In this document: positions 23,705 to 36,900 of the stretch, piece by piece
Layout: each line of letters starts with the position of its first letter
Position numbering within the stretch: position 1 is the first letter of the stretch
Assembly (NCBI RefSeq): GCF_008831285.2
Contig: NC_045146.1
Span: 14,523,289-14,587,288 of the forward strand
Reading direction: 5' to 3'
DNA: 64,000 bases
DNA from: Nymphaea colorata
Taxonomy: Eukaryota; Streptophyta; Magnoliopsida; Nymphaeales; Nymphaeaceae
Program-made: the position numbers and the translations under genes
The notes under the pieces: generated by a model
Databases searched by the model: none
The model's input: the letters and a program-made list of their open reading frames with translations, nothing else
What the model was told of the DNA's origin: nothing

Positions 23705-26700
23705 CACACACAGATTATTAATGTTTGTCCTCCTTCACTGGCGTTGCAGTACACCAAACGTGGGTTTGGAATGAACGCTCTGTTGCACATCCTATTCACG
23801 AACTATTTTTCTGCTGCATTAATTTTGAAATCCTTCAACCTGGAATTTGGAGATCGAACCTTCTGTTGCTTGCTTCTCATGTTTACATTAGTTTATATAG
23901 CGAGTGTATGTCTGTCTAAGTTGCTATGTAAAGGCTGTGGAAGGCAATGGGTTGTGGGTCAAATGGAGCAATTTAGTGAAAAATTAGGTACTCTAGGATA
24001 CATGCACCATGTGAATATTTCTCTCACAAGCATGCTCACACTGACTAGTTCCTGGGGATCTCTACTTAACAATCATCATTTTAGCAGTTGTTTTTCAGAA
24101 GATCTATCTATGTAACAGATAATGCATAATTTTCTGCACATAAAATTTTATGAGGATTTGCTAATAGACAGTATGAACTTTGTTGGCTTATAACCTCTAG
24201 TTTATACATCAGAAATTTATGTATTATATGTCGATTATTAGGTTTTTGAACATGTAGATGACATTCATCAATTATATCCTTGGAAACTTCTAAGAACCAT
24301 AACTGCATGTATTTCTTAACTTATTCTAACCCCATCTGTGTGATCATAGAATTAACTCTGGAGTATGTATTAACTTCCTATTATTTTACATATTCTTTTA
24401 CAGCAATAAAAAGATTGACAGCCCAATGGGCTCATATTGCAGCTAAAAACTTTCTGAAACCACAGTCTGGATGAGTGTAGTTCAACTAGATTGCCCTTCA
24501 TGTTTGTCCTCAAACAATGTTTGACAATGGCAGAGTGTAGAGCTCTTTCATATGAGGGCTACATGTTTATCTTGAAGGAGGTTTTTTCAGTGTTAGAAAC
24601 CCATCAAAGTTTTATCTATTTTATGGTATGATAATGGAACACAGCGTAAAGTTGCAATTAGAGCATTATTGGTGGAAAATTCAATAAATTTCTAATATAG
24701 TTTTGGAGGTTGTAATTGAATTTGTTTTTGACGCCATATTGGAGTTTCCAGCCACTGGACTTGCAATCTTGCATTGTGTGTTGAGGAAGGCAACAATAGA
24801 AAGAACAACTTTCACAAGCTAAAAATCATATTGGATTTGCAAATAGAATGTCTAATTTCATTATGTAGTATCTATTAAAAGACCTCTAAAGTATTTTCCA
24901 TTAGGTTTTGTTAAGATAGTAAGCATTATATGCAATATGGCAAATCCAATAGACTTAATATGCATAACCACATACTGGATTTTGTTAACATATTTCACAC
25001 AAAGAAGGTAATTGGTTAACAAAGTTTTGCATAAGTTATAGTTCATTTCCATTGTCCAGTTGGAAATTAAGTTTTTCAAGTTATTTTTCCTGCTGCTCTA
25101 GTGAATTTTCCCCTGCCATTTTTGTGGGTTTTACCCTCCCTTTTGAGTAGCTATATGCTGAACTAGCTCATATGTTGGTTTTGTTGAGTGGTCTGGTTTT
25201 AATGTAATCCAAACAGAAACACGTATCTGCTCATTTCTGAGTATATTCTTCTTTTTGTTTTCCTTTTTCTGACCCTCCACATGATTCATAGTAGTGTAGT
25301 ACAAGTCTTCAAAATTGAGAGTTACTTGTTGCACAGGCTTTCTCTATAAAATTATTGATCTTGGTGTTTGACTAAGAATCCTATCTTAGTCAACTTATTG
25401 ATCCCTTGAAGGAAAGTAGTTTGAAAAAGATTTTATGCTCAAAAACATTTACTGATGTGGTCTTCGAGAAAGATAGCTTTGCTGTCGAGAGTCTCTGAGA
25501 CTATTTGACACCTTATGATCATCTTCTTTCTATTCTGGTGGTACAACAGTTGGTGGGTTATTAGGGTTATTCCATCATTAAGTAGGACAATCTTCTTCAA
25601 GACTCGGAATATATCATCCTTTCAGTTGATTGAGTTTCATAGAGGCTTTTGACAAGTCTGTGCTTTGTTAGGATTGTAAAATTTCAAGATAAGTCATGTA
25701 CCATCAAGTTTGTAGTTTTCTATGAAATGGTACATTGCAGGTATAGTTCTTTTAGCTTCAGCATCTCATGAATTTCTGGTTAAGGCAGTTTGCATGGCAA
25801 TACGCATTACTAAGAGGTGGGTTAGTTGTTTTTTGTGGTTGTAATGTATTCCAAAAATTATGTTTAGCCCATAGGCAGAACTAGGTTACAAAATTTTGAA
25901 TATGAGAATATGGAATATTAGTCAAAGTGGAGTATCCCAGTGAAGTAGCTCCTTTTTCTGATGAAACTAGTGTCACTGACATCCTTTAGTTTCTTAAACT
26001 AGCAGCAAATGTGTCACTTTTTTTCTTTTTGGGAGAGCCGTTATAGCCTATAGGTTCATGCTTGGTTTGGAAATTCAAGCTTAAAGCATATGACATTATT
26101 GGAAGGTGTTGATGGGTAGTAAATCCTATTGCCAGAGTTTTGAACAGAGGCTTTGGCTCTGGTTGCCTGCTTATTGTTTTGAACTGTTTTTCATCATTGC
26201 AACAGTCAAATAATGAGACCAGAGTGAGTTGAAATTTAATGAAGAGATATGTATGAGTTTCCTCATGGCGCTCAAAAGTGTTTTTGATTTGGCATCTAGG
26301 CTGCATTTGTTTTTGGCTGAAATGATCAGAAGATTCTGGATTTGTGGGAAGGACCAATGCTGTCTTACTGGTTCATGAATTGAACGACCAAAGTTTTAGG
26401 TGAGAAAAATCTAAGCCGGATAGGAGGGGCTCAGCTTCTTTTTGAAGGAGAAAATTGAATCAAATGAATGGTGGAGTGATCCCATTTTCCTTTCTCACCT
26501 GACATGGCGGCAAACTTTTAGAAATTCTATATATATATATATATTTTTCCATGGGGTCTATTAAAGAAAACTAAATTCTGCTTCTCTGGCTTGAAATGAA
26601 GAGTGCCCTGGAGTTATGGTTTGAGAAGTTCTGTCCACCGTCATCCAATTTGGCCTTTTTGAAGGTTGATTTGATTGATCCATTATCCTTTTCTATTGTT

Positions 26701-29700
26701 TCCAAAAAACATTTTATTTGGTACATAATGTTTCACGTATCCTGGTCATCTAACAACAGAATTTTGAGAACAATATTTAATATGAAAGACTTGGGAGAGT
26801 TTCACTATGCATGGTTGAACCTCCATTTCTTCTCTTTGCCTTCTTATCTTCTTATTTCTTTCCTTTCCTTCAACCTCTTTTTCCCTTTTTCTCTTATTGC
26901 TTTCTTTATTTTTTCTCTTCCTTTTATCTCTTCTTCTTTCTTCTTCTCTTCTGTGCTTCTCACAGGATCAAGCCTAGGCATAGTCATATTTAAACTCGAT
27001 TATTAAGGCCTTAACTGGGTGCAGTATTTTATTTTTTTAGGCATACTGGTTAAACAGATACTTGATAGGTTCTAATTTCTACATTTGTTCTTTTGGGCAT
27101 CATTGTACCTTTTCTTTTAATCTCAGAAGGCTAAAAGTAAAAAGGTAGCAATATCTATCACTGAGGTGACAATGAGCCATCCTGTTGCTGGAATTATTCA
27201 GTTATGCCAATGCATTTTTACTCTGGGATGTGTTCCTCTATATTTAACAGTAAAAGTGCCAGACAAATTGCAAAGAACCTGGAGGTTCATTAAAGTGCAG
27301 AATGTACTAAGCTTGTTTCTTTTTGTATTTAATATTAGCTGAAAAATAATTTTATCTTCTAGGGACTAGATATAAATATTAACTTATAATATCTATAAAA
27401 TACATCTAATGGGTATATTAACTCGGTTTTTCCCAGGATATGGTTTGAGTCGTTTGACAATTCGGTATCACAAAGATCACTTACAATATGAAAGGTATCA
27501 TAAATGTAAAACATTAATGAAGAGCAAAAACTGTCTGTCTTAATTGTGCAGTGTATCATACAATGTGGTTACATATTTACTGTTGATCATCAAGAAATTT
27601 CAAGACTTGCGAAGCATTCACACAAAGTGTGTATATCAAGGATTCAGGTTTCTCAGTAACCTTCTCAGGCTTAAAGTAATAGAAAACTCTCTTGAACCAA
27701 CAAGTTTGTTCGTGCATAGAATGGTTGATTCAATCATGGAGTAATATCACACTCTTAAGTGAAGGTAGGAGCTAACTGAGGATGTGCTAGATATTAATGG
27801 TTAGGTGAAGGTTGGAGCTAATGAAGGATGTACTAACTATAGTGGCTTACATTGGGACCTATTTACTTGGATTGTCTTACGAGCGCATATGCATCACTAC
27901 AGTTTTCCATAAGAATTACATCATTTCTACTAATGTATCGGGAGAATATTGTGTACATATCTCGGTTACTGCAACATTCAAGTGTATATCACTAAGGTCC
28001 ACCCAAGTCCAAGTCCAAATCTGACTCCATTTATGTCATACCTGGCTTATCTGAACTCGGTAATGCTTGATTCCGCTGGAGTTCAACCTGTTTATCTTAC
28101 CTGTCTATGGGTGGTATTAAAAATCGTCATTTTTGTGATGTTTTATAGACATGTTGAAGGGCAGAAAAGGGCTGCACTTTTTGAGGCAAAGTAACATGTT
28201 TTTCTTGCTTGCTTCTGTTCCAATCCTTTGTTCATTTCTATCTTCTTTCTCCCCTTAAATCTAACCTTAAAAAAAAATGTAAATAAATGACTTCTTCACT
28301 ATGTGTTCTGGTAAGAAGCAATTGTTCCGATATTTGGTAATTGAGGATGCGAGTTGTGTTTTTTGACAATGCATATTGTTGGCTTATTTTTGAATATGTA
28401 TATAGGGTTTTAAAAGCCAATAATGTTCAAATTGAGTGGAAATTGAAGAGCATTAGCAACTGTTTTGCTTCTAGAGATGAATACAAATAAGAAATCCTTC
28501 TGCATTGACTCTATATGTGTGTTTTCTAGAGAAAGAAAGTTATCCATATTACAGCTCTGGTTATTTGGAGGTGGGGCAATTACATAAGAAAATTTATCTT
28601 ATGTAATTGTTGCCATCTTTGTCGTCATGAATACATTGGAAGTTTCAGTGCAAGCTAGTATATGCATGCGTAGTTGAATAAATCAAGTGCCTACATATAT
28701 TGCCCTTTTCTCTTCACTCTGTTAAGCTGTCTGGCCATACTTATCAATACATAGTGGAAAGATTTGTTAAATGATGACAACATGGTTAGAATGGCTTTGC
28801 ACTAAAAAGAACAAAAGGGGCATAGTGTGTTTCGGCATTTCTCATATGGTGCAAATAGATGAAGAGCTTTTCTGTACTGCATTTTGCGTTTTAAGTTTAT
28901 CTGGGAATTATCTTTGCCTAATTTTTCATTCTGGAATTTGTCTGTAAGACAGAGCTGTTATCTTATTTAAAGTACTTTTTGTACTCAAGTGATTTTTGGC
29001 TGACTATACTGTTCTTGATTTGTATTTTCTGACGCTAGAGATGTTCAAGCAAGTAGTATTCTTTTGGATGACAAATTTGAAGTGCGACTTGGAAGCTTGA
29101 GTGAGGTGTGCACCCAGGAGAGTGATTCTCATCAGAGCGTCCTATCTAGAATATTGCGATTTTCACAGTAAGTGCCTTTGTTCTTGGTGCTAGAGTCTGT
29201 CTTGTCTGTCTTGTGACCAATATATAGCTTTGTTCAATGGAACCTTATTTTTGCTTTCCGTTTCCTGATCCCATGTGCTTGCTGTTCCCACGTGACAAGG
29301 CCTTCATGTGCATAAGAGCATCCTGGAAAGCACATTAGGTTATTTAATTAATCCGTATAATTAGCTTTCTTGTTTGGTTTCATTAACATATCGACATGGG
29401 ATATCTTTTCTTAGAAATATGCATGACAGGAAGGTAAATGATTTTTTCTGCTGTCCACTAATTCTCGTTCCCACGCATGCAATTGTTAGGCTCATAAATG
29501 AAGAATAGGGCAGCTCATATATTCATATTGTTAACTGCAATGCTTATCAACCTGATAACCCCACAGATGATGTTGGAAATTAGTGCTTCGTTCACTCAGG
29601 AAGGAAAAAGTGGAATTTTTCTTGTATGCTATTAAAAATTATCTGCTTGATTCCTGAAACTATTGTATTCATATTCTGATTCTGAGCCCATGATATGCAG

Positions 29701-30554
29701 GAGTTCGGAGCAAAGCACTTTGGGTACGTCCACGAATAAGCCCACAGTTTTTATAACTATTGCTACAATATCTGGAATTGTGGTCCATACATTGTTATGT
29801 CTAAGAAGAACTTGCACGTGACAGGGCTGGTGGCTCCCTACCAGTTTCCTACGAAAATTTTCCGCTCTTATGGGGTCCCTTTTCTCCAGTGTTGCTTTCA
29901 AATGCTTAATTCAATATTATAATACAAGTTATTATGTTCAATATTTCAGGTCTGCCGTCAGCAACGTGTGCATATGATGTTTATTGCTTTGGAAAAGTTC
30001 TGCTTGAATTAGTTACAGGTAAGCTTGGGATCAGCGGTTCCAACAGCACAAGCACAAACGAATGGCTGGACTGGGCATTGCCTCACATCAATATAAATGA
30101 AAAAGAACTAGTGACGAAGATCATAGACCCTCATCTAATTATAGATGAAGATTTGTTAGAGGAGGTGTGGGCTATGGCAATTGTGGCTAGATCATGCTTG
30201 AACCCTAAGCCTGCCAAACGGCCACTTATGAGATACATCCTTAAGGCACTGGAGAACCCTCTAAAAGTTGTTAGGGAGGAGAATTCTAATGCTAGTGCAT
30301 CAGCAAGACTGCGTACTACTTCGTCCAGGGGTTCTTGGAATGCAGCACTTTTTAGCAGTTGGCGGCACAGCTCGTCAGAGATTGTAGCTGTTCCGGGCTT
30401 CCCTAGAGAGGGAAATACTAGCATGAAACAAGCTGGAACAGCAGGATCGCTAGGAAGCGGCCAAGGAGGGGATGTGTCATCTCACAAGAGGCTTTCCAAG
30501 GACATATTTCCAGAGCCCACTTCCATGGCTGACATAGAGAAAGTGGATGATTGA
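21657..30554 (+). CDS. LRR receptor-like (pseudo)kinase, At2g16250 type
   Basis: Four exons, 21657-23659, 29039-29167, 29701-29723 and 29950-30554, join in phase to 919 residues. Seen: a hydrophobic signal segment (about 18-39), a proline-rich stretch PPPAPPPPSPPP (about 44-55), the LRR N-terminal cap with DPCSRWAGVRC (about 87-97), about ten leucine-rich repeats of the plant LxxLxLxxNxLxGxIP type (about 128-400), a transmembrane helix (about 451-475), and a kinase-like domain from about 530 with SFSYEQLLQATADFSSSNLI, a loop GHTGDIYRG, VVKKID (Lys near 566) and LVHRDVQASS. Beyond HRD the usual Asn is Ser, and LGS stands where DFG belongs, so Mg-ATP catalysis is unlikely. The C-terminal tail is Ser/Gly-rich with SSRGSWNAALFSSWR. 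Domain order and wording match the Arabidopsis At2g16250 protein; its ligand and pathway are unknown to me. Intron 1 is about 5.4 kb. The ATG at 21657 precedes the only signal peptide. Confidence 0.95.
23660..23713 (+). repeat. Compound (CT)n(CA)n microsatellite at a splice donor
   Basis: Starting with the GT of the receptor gene's first intron, the sequence is almost entirely CT repeats then CA repeats, ending CACACAG. The repeat therefore supplies the donor's intronic bases (GTCTCT rather than GTAAGT). Confidence 0.9.
28577..28609. repeat. Perfect 12-bp inverted repeat (hairpin)
   Basis: CAATTACATAAG at 28577-28588 and CTTATGTAATTG at 28598-28609 are exact reverse complements separated by 9 nt. 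They lie in intron 1 of the receptor gene. The repeat could be a small foldback element or a chance AT-rich palindrome. Confidence 0.85.
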
Positions 30555-30571
30555 AGTTGCGATTCTTTGAC

Positions 30572-30577
30572 AATAAA
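30572..30577 (+). terminator. Candidate poly(A) signal of the receptor gene (weak)
   Basis: AATAAA lies only about 18 nt after the stop codon at 30552-30554, closer than usual. A real cleavage site further downstream is quite possible. Confidence 0.2.
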
Positions 30578-33500
30578 ATTATGTGCAGGCTCCCCATTCG
30601 AGTGCCTGCTCGATATACGGCCTCCCTCTTTTTTCCCTCATTCAATTTGTTCAACCATCATACTTCCCCTTTGTGAAGTCAAGAAAAAGGGAAACCAAAA
30701 AGTTCGTGCGCAACTGGGTCTTAGATGGATGCCGTTTGCCTGTTCAAAGAACCGTTGATTGTTTCTTCTCTTTGAGATTGCATTCATTAAAATCTTACAG
30801 TGTGGCTCTTTTTTTGAGAAGGGGATATTTAATTTGTTTGCCGGGAAACTTCATCGTGATCTGTAGTCTTTTGTACAAGTTACCATGTAAATGACAAAGC
30901 TTCAAGGCTCTCTCTCTTTTTCTCTTTCTAATCAGAGGAATACTAATTAAGTAATGGAATAAAAGGAACCTGTGCAAGTACAGTTCTCACCATGGCAAAG
31001 CAGAGAACCAAACATTGGCTCTAGTTTCTGGAAGTCACTCTTTTGTGTGGCAGACTTGTGCATACGGACTGTAAAAATGGCCTTTTTCGCCCTTATCAGT
31101 GTACTGATGTTAGCAAATAACTCATTCATAGCGTTTTACCCTTTCAAATGAATGTCCTCATCTGCTTTCGTTTTCGAGCGGTCCAAAGGCAATAAAGAAT
31201 TTATCTGCTGGTTTTAGTGGCTGTGGAAGTGTGAACAGTGGCACCATGAATTCACGGTATGGGTGGCAAACATGAGAGGCTGGTATGCCACCCAGTTGAG
31301 ATGGGCTAATATTCTTTTTAGGGATATTCAAAATCTGTTAGCTGTACCCCCTGTTGACCGAAGGCTAAAAAGAAATTTGAAATCTGTCGCTATTGCTAGA
31401 AGCACCATAAAATGTTGTTGAAACATCATAAACCATCACAAAACCACAAATCGTCATTAATGTCCCCAGTGGGCAGATTTCAATTCTCCCCTTTTTTTTA
31501 AGATTTTTAATTAGTTTAAATTGAAGATTATTTTTTAAATATAACAAAAATGCTAATGTCTTCCTAATTCATGCCAGTATCATTCAACAAAACGAGGACT
31601 TTGGTTGCCAATAGTTTAACGACATTGGGGTCCTCCTCCTACGAGGGCCTACATGAAAAATTAAGAAGATCAAGAGATGATTAACGAGAATAGAATGAAA
31701 TTAAGCTCAACCGAATGGTGAATGGTGAATATGGAAAAAAGGAATGGGTGGACTTATAAGAAGAGGACTTCACGTACACCTTCGAGGGTAGGCCAGAGTC
31801 CAGACATTATTTCTTGGAGCTTGGGATCTGCTCATTTAGGCAATAACACCCTGCGTTGAAACGTCTCTTCAGCTAAATTGCGACTCCACAGAGGAACGTG
31901 TTTGACGCTCAAAATTGTGCAAATCCAACCTAAAACTCCGCTTTTCCGCTTGCAAGTTCGTCTTTTTCCTTTTCTTATTTTTCAAAATTTCAAATACATC
32001 CTCAAATTTTGTCAAGTTTGACCAAAAAAAAAAATTAACACCCTAGAATTTGATTTAAGACGATTTCAAATATCTGTAGAAAGATAGGCATGACTTTGGA
32101 AAACTAAACATTTATGGCTTATTTTTGGCAAAAACTAACTGCATATATTATATTGGACCTTTTTTTACGAAAGTGATTATCAAATGTGATCATGCGTTAA
32201 TGAAAGAGGTTCAATTCCAGCAATATTTCATTAGAATGATGGGGAAACCTAAAAAATCAACTTTTAGCAACATGCCTTTTTGATATAGGACCGAAATCCT
32301 GTGATGTTATCCCATGTTAATGCATAAAGAACCACTCTAATTTTTTCAAATAACAGCACTGGAGACAGACCCGGCCAGTTAAGGCCCGGTACAAGGGACG
32401 AGACAACCGGTTACTTTTACAGGAATAAAAAATCAATGGTCTTTTTTTTTTCCCACTTATCAAGGTCACATACAAGTGGCCAGATTTATGAAAGACACTT
32501 GCACATATACAAATCCAATATCTTATCTACTATTAAGATGCACTTAAAAATGAAAGCTCCTTTCCGTAGCACCTGTCACTATCAGAGCATCTTTCATTGG
32601 AAGGCTGAGTTGTCGAGAACATGGTGTTCCACTGAGATGTGGGCCACGTTACTTTGCCAATGGTATGGCAAAAATGCATTGTTCCATGTTGGGGCGAGGG
32701 GGTTTTGCACTGTTCAATAGAAAAAAACCACACAACCCCTCGTCTTTTTTGGGGTACATTTGATGCTTTAGGATGCCGCCCCCGCCCTTGCCATGCTTTA
32801 ACTTGCACGTTAGAGTTGATGTTTCAAATTTGATTAGCAAAGAGAGTTGGTGTCTCAAAAATTTGAAACAAAGATTGATCACCTACCAACTTTTGCTTGA
32901 TCTTGTTGTGCCAACTCCCTTGGGGACCAGTGTAGAACATGCTGGATTTCAACACGCGCAAGTATAAAGTAAGTTGTGTTATTTCCCTTTAAGCAAGCAC
33001 AGATTACAGCTGATTTGTGCTGTTCTTTAACATAACGAGCTCTTGGCGTTGGAGAAACGGAAATCAAGGCAAACATCGTCGTAAGATTATCAGAAGGATC
33101 GCGAATGGAAGGTTGGGTGCCAAAATGAAATTAATGAACTTAGAAAACTTAATGAGATGGATAGGTCAACAGCGACCGTTATGGAAAAACTATTAAACTA
33201 TCATGAGTGCTGATGTATACGAAGAAAACAGAAACCTGCTAATTGTTTAATTCGGGTGATCTAACATGATCTCTCTGGATCTTTCTGAGCATATTTTTGT
33301 GATTGACTTCATTTTTGCTTCCGACTTCATGCTGTTTCTTCAAAACTCATCCCGTGTTAATAAATGTACTAGAATATTTTTCAGTCTATTCATGTCTTCC
33401 ACTTCCGCTTCACGCATCCTTTTCATTCATTGATAGCACCGGTAGATCTTATCCCTCCACCCAACTCCCAGCTTTTCTGACCGTTCACTATTTTCAATCC

Positions 33501-33947
33501 CCACAATAAGCCTCCCCATGCCCATAGGATCTGATCTTTTCGCCTTCCAAGTCCAAATATCCTGTCCATGCCATTGTCGAGATACGTTGAACAGAATATT
33601 TAAGAGGACAATGCTCATCTTTTAGTGAAAATTAGAGGGGCACACACATATCAGGTTTCACAAATTTTCGAACCAGAAATTTCGAAACTAGTTTGTGTTT
33701 TAACTTTTTTTTTTTTTCAAAAATTCCATGGAAAATTATCTTTAATCAAAGCTTAGTGATCGACCCTAGCTCCAGAACGAGATAGAGCAACTTTATTAAA
33801 GAAGGATGCTTGATGTTCATATGGCAATCACATTAGAGGCTATTCAATGGCTGCACCAATCATGATGCCGTCAATAAAGGTTGGTTTCTGGCTTAGCCAA
33901 TTACTGCTGACGTAAGTGCAAAATTCTACTACACTGCCTCCATAAAT
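30578..33947. other. Intergenic region between convergent genes, no gene recognised
   Basis: The receptor gene (+) and the Maf gene (-) converge here. The first few hundred bases are probably 3' UTR of the receptor gene. After that only short, non-conserved open frames in AT-rich DNA are seen. Nothing else can be named. Confidence 0.55.
33792..33797 (-). terminator. Candidate poly(A) signal of the Maf gene
   Basis: TTTATT on the + strand reads AATAAA on the - strand, about 150 nt past the Maf stop codon at 33948-33950. Confidence 0.4.
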
Positions 33948-36900
33948 CTAGAGGACTTGCTGAATCAGAGATTCTGTAAGAGCCTTGTGGAGGCCCATTA
34001 CACTGTCGCTCGTGCCAACCTACATAAACAGATTCCAAAGCCAATCAGTGATGACTTCCAGGGATAAACAGAGTCGGGAGAAGAAACTGCAGGAGGTATA
34101 CTAAACCACTGAGTAACATACCACTGCCTCTACGAAGGGCCAAACCAGTGGATGTTCCACCAGCAAGCCCCCTGCAACGTTGAGCACCACACCCTCGCTG
34201 ATCTAATCACAGGCCCATCAACCGAACCACATTCAGGAACAAACAGATTTAAGTAGACAAATTGAAATAGATTAAGCTAAATAGCTTACTAGATTATCAA
34301 TGATTTCATCAGGTATCTCATGGAAGTATACCTGCAAAGAACCAGGTCAGTTGATGATCACATAAAATGTCCTAACCACGTGGAGGATTTTGTTACCTCA
34401 GCTTTGTCACATGCTCCCTTTCTACAACCTGTTTTAAGGTTGGTCACAAGTACAGATCCCACAGTAGAGGTATGGCTCCCTGAATAACCTGCAAGCTAAC
34501 ATGTGTAAAGCACTAAATTGTGACACTCAAAATATGTAAGCACCACGGAAGAATATGCCCTCCCTTCACCTTTAATGAATTCCCAGGCTTCCTCCTTGCT
34601 TGACGGCTTCTCCCTAATCACACCACCATGGACCACAACCTCCAGATACGACCAAAATACCCAAGAGCAGAAGCTTATATATCATAAAATTTTCACCATA
34701 AATGCCATAAGAATGACACACAACATTAAAACAGAACTTACATTCCATAAGAAAGAAAAAAATTTATATGGGCACCCCTCTGCTTGCTCCAATTTACAGA
34801 TAATTGCAGTAAAAGAAATGGGAAAGAGGGAACGGAGTCCTAAAAGAAACAACACTAAAAAAGACAATTCAAAGAAGAAACAAGTCTAAAGACTATAAAC
34901 ACAGGCAAAAAAACCTTAATAAATCATAACCCATAGAGCACCAAAAGGTCCAAACACAGGCAGACATATTTCCACAAAATATTTATTAAGTGTCCGGCAT
35001 GTAAATGAGCATGAAAGTCATCATTCAACAGGGATCTAGAAGCGATGATCTTGTACATTCAAATGGTAAGAGACCCTCTCTCCAACTTTTCCAAATAGTT
35101 GATCCATCTATTTTCTTGTCCCCTCTAGGTGTACCTAAATCTGTTTAATGAAAAGCAATTTATTTAAGCAATTTCTATTTTACGATTGAAGCTAGTTCTC
35201 CACTCAATTTATGAAAGAATGAAGTTCACTTGAAATTTTTCTGCAAAGAAGAAAGAGGAAAATCACCATGGCCATGGGATTTATTGGACATGTTTAGATC
35301 ATAAATGCATTAAGCATCAGTTGCTAAACCAGCAGTTTCAATACTCAATGGAACATAGTATTTATATCAACTGGTCTATTAGACAATGAAAGTGAAAAAA
35401 AAAAAAAAAACAAAATGTCAATGCACTAGGATATCCTCTAAAAGAACAAATTCAATTTGTTTGGTCTTCATGAAATTACAACTGCAATCTTTATAATTCT
35501 AATTGGACGGGCAACATAATGATATTTGCGGTTCCTAAAGAAAAATAATATATATGGAACTGAAGGGATAAGAAATTACTATATCAGCAGTTATTAGAAG
35601 CGCTGGCTCAGCATCCTCTTCTTTGGAAATACTTGCTTGAAGCTTGGATATGATAGCATCTGCCTATCAGAAGTCCACAGAATGAAAGTTACATGCAGGA
35701 CCATCACATAAAGTTATTGGAAAGTGCAGAACATGCTGCCAACAATTTTTTTTTTCCCATGAATCAGATTGAGTGACCCAGTTAGGTGGCATCTTGATGA
35801 AGCATAAAACCAAAATCAATTCCCATCTTGTACCCACGTGCAGCATTGCCATATCCTATTTTTGGGAGTTATTGCTCTGGACAAGAAAATCAACCAAAAA
35901 AAATAAAAGTTTATCCTACCTCTGTAGGTAAAATCAGGCTCCAATGCATAACAAAAGTGAAAAGCCTCTAGCTACAACACAAAATTGGACTTGAGTTCTT
36001 TTCTCTCAAAAAATGAACAAAGTCACTTCAGACACCAAGCCCTTGTGCTGTATATATGTATAAATATATATTACATGGCAATTTGATCCTAACTTTTATA
36101 AAACATGACAACCTTGAGCATTGTGTATACCTCTCATTAAATGCTAAAGATAGAATCTTCCCTAAAGGACATACATGCACTGGTCAAACTTTCAAAGGAT
36201 ATGTAACTCCTGTAAAACGTGACAACTCTGACTATTGTGCTTGTTTCTCTCCTTATTAAATATTAAAGACGAAATATTTCTTGAGAAGAGAGATAATATA
36301 GTAGTCAAAATTATCCAAATTGCAGAAGTCAAAATGTAGTTTACCTAATATATGCATGTGTGAAAAAGTTGAACATAGATTTTGGTATCATTTGCAATGA
36401 CCACATCCAAAATTAATCTAAGCAGCCAATTTGCCAGAAAGCAACTGGCCTTCTAGCCTGCTTGATTCAATAATTAAATAAATAAAAACAAGGATGGAAA
36501 CTGGAGTCAAATATATATGGGCACTATTTTTCTCAAATTCCTTAAGAATAGGACTATCCAAGCCATTCTCACACATGGGATGTTAATGTTACACCTGGTT
36601 GGAAGGCTCATTTCAAGAAGGAACCTAGCCCACAATCAGTGGTGGAGCTACCCAAAAAAAAAAAAAAAATTGAGGGAGGGTAACTTATATTTTTTACAAA
36701 TTTTAGCAGGAGCCTAATCAAGTTCTCTACAAATTTTAAGAGAGTTATAAGGATCTTCCTTAAAAAATGAACGTATATGTAGCACTCAAGATTGAAGATG
36801 CCGTCAAAGTTCACTTGATATTACAATGCCCAACATGGCCTAACTTCTTAAAAGTTTGACAATGATGATAAGAAGTCAGCAATGGTGGGGTTTTTCTAAG

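Noticed and set aside
26817..27006. Hydrophobic Phe/Leu/Ser-rich + strand frames resembling membrane segments
   Set aside because: They come from a CTT/TTC-rich stretch inside the receptor gene's first intron. Pyrimidine-rich DNA gives such translations without being coding.
32200..32225. tRNA-like B box GGTTCAATTCC
   Set aside because: No A box at the right distance and no acceptor-stem pairing could be found, so it is probably chance.
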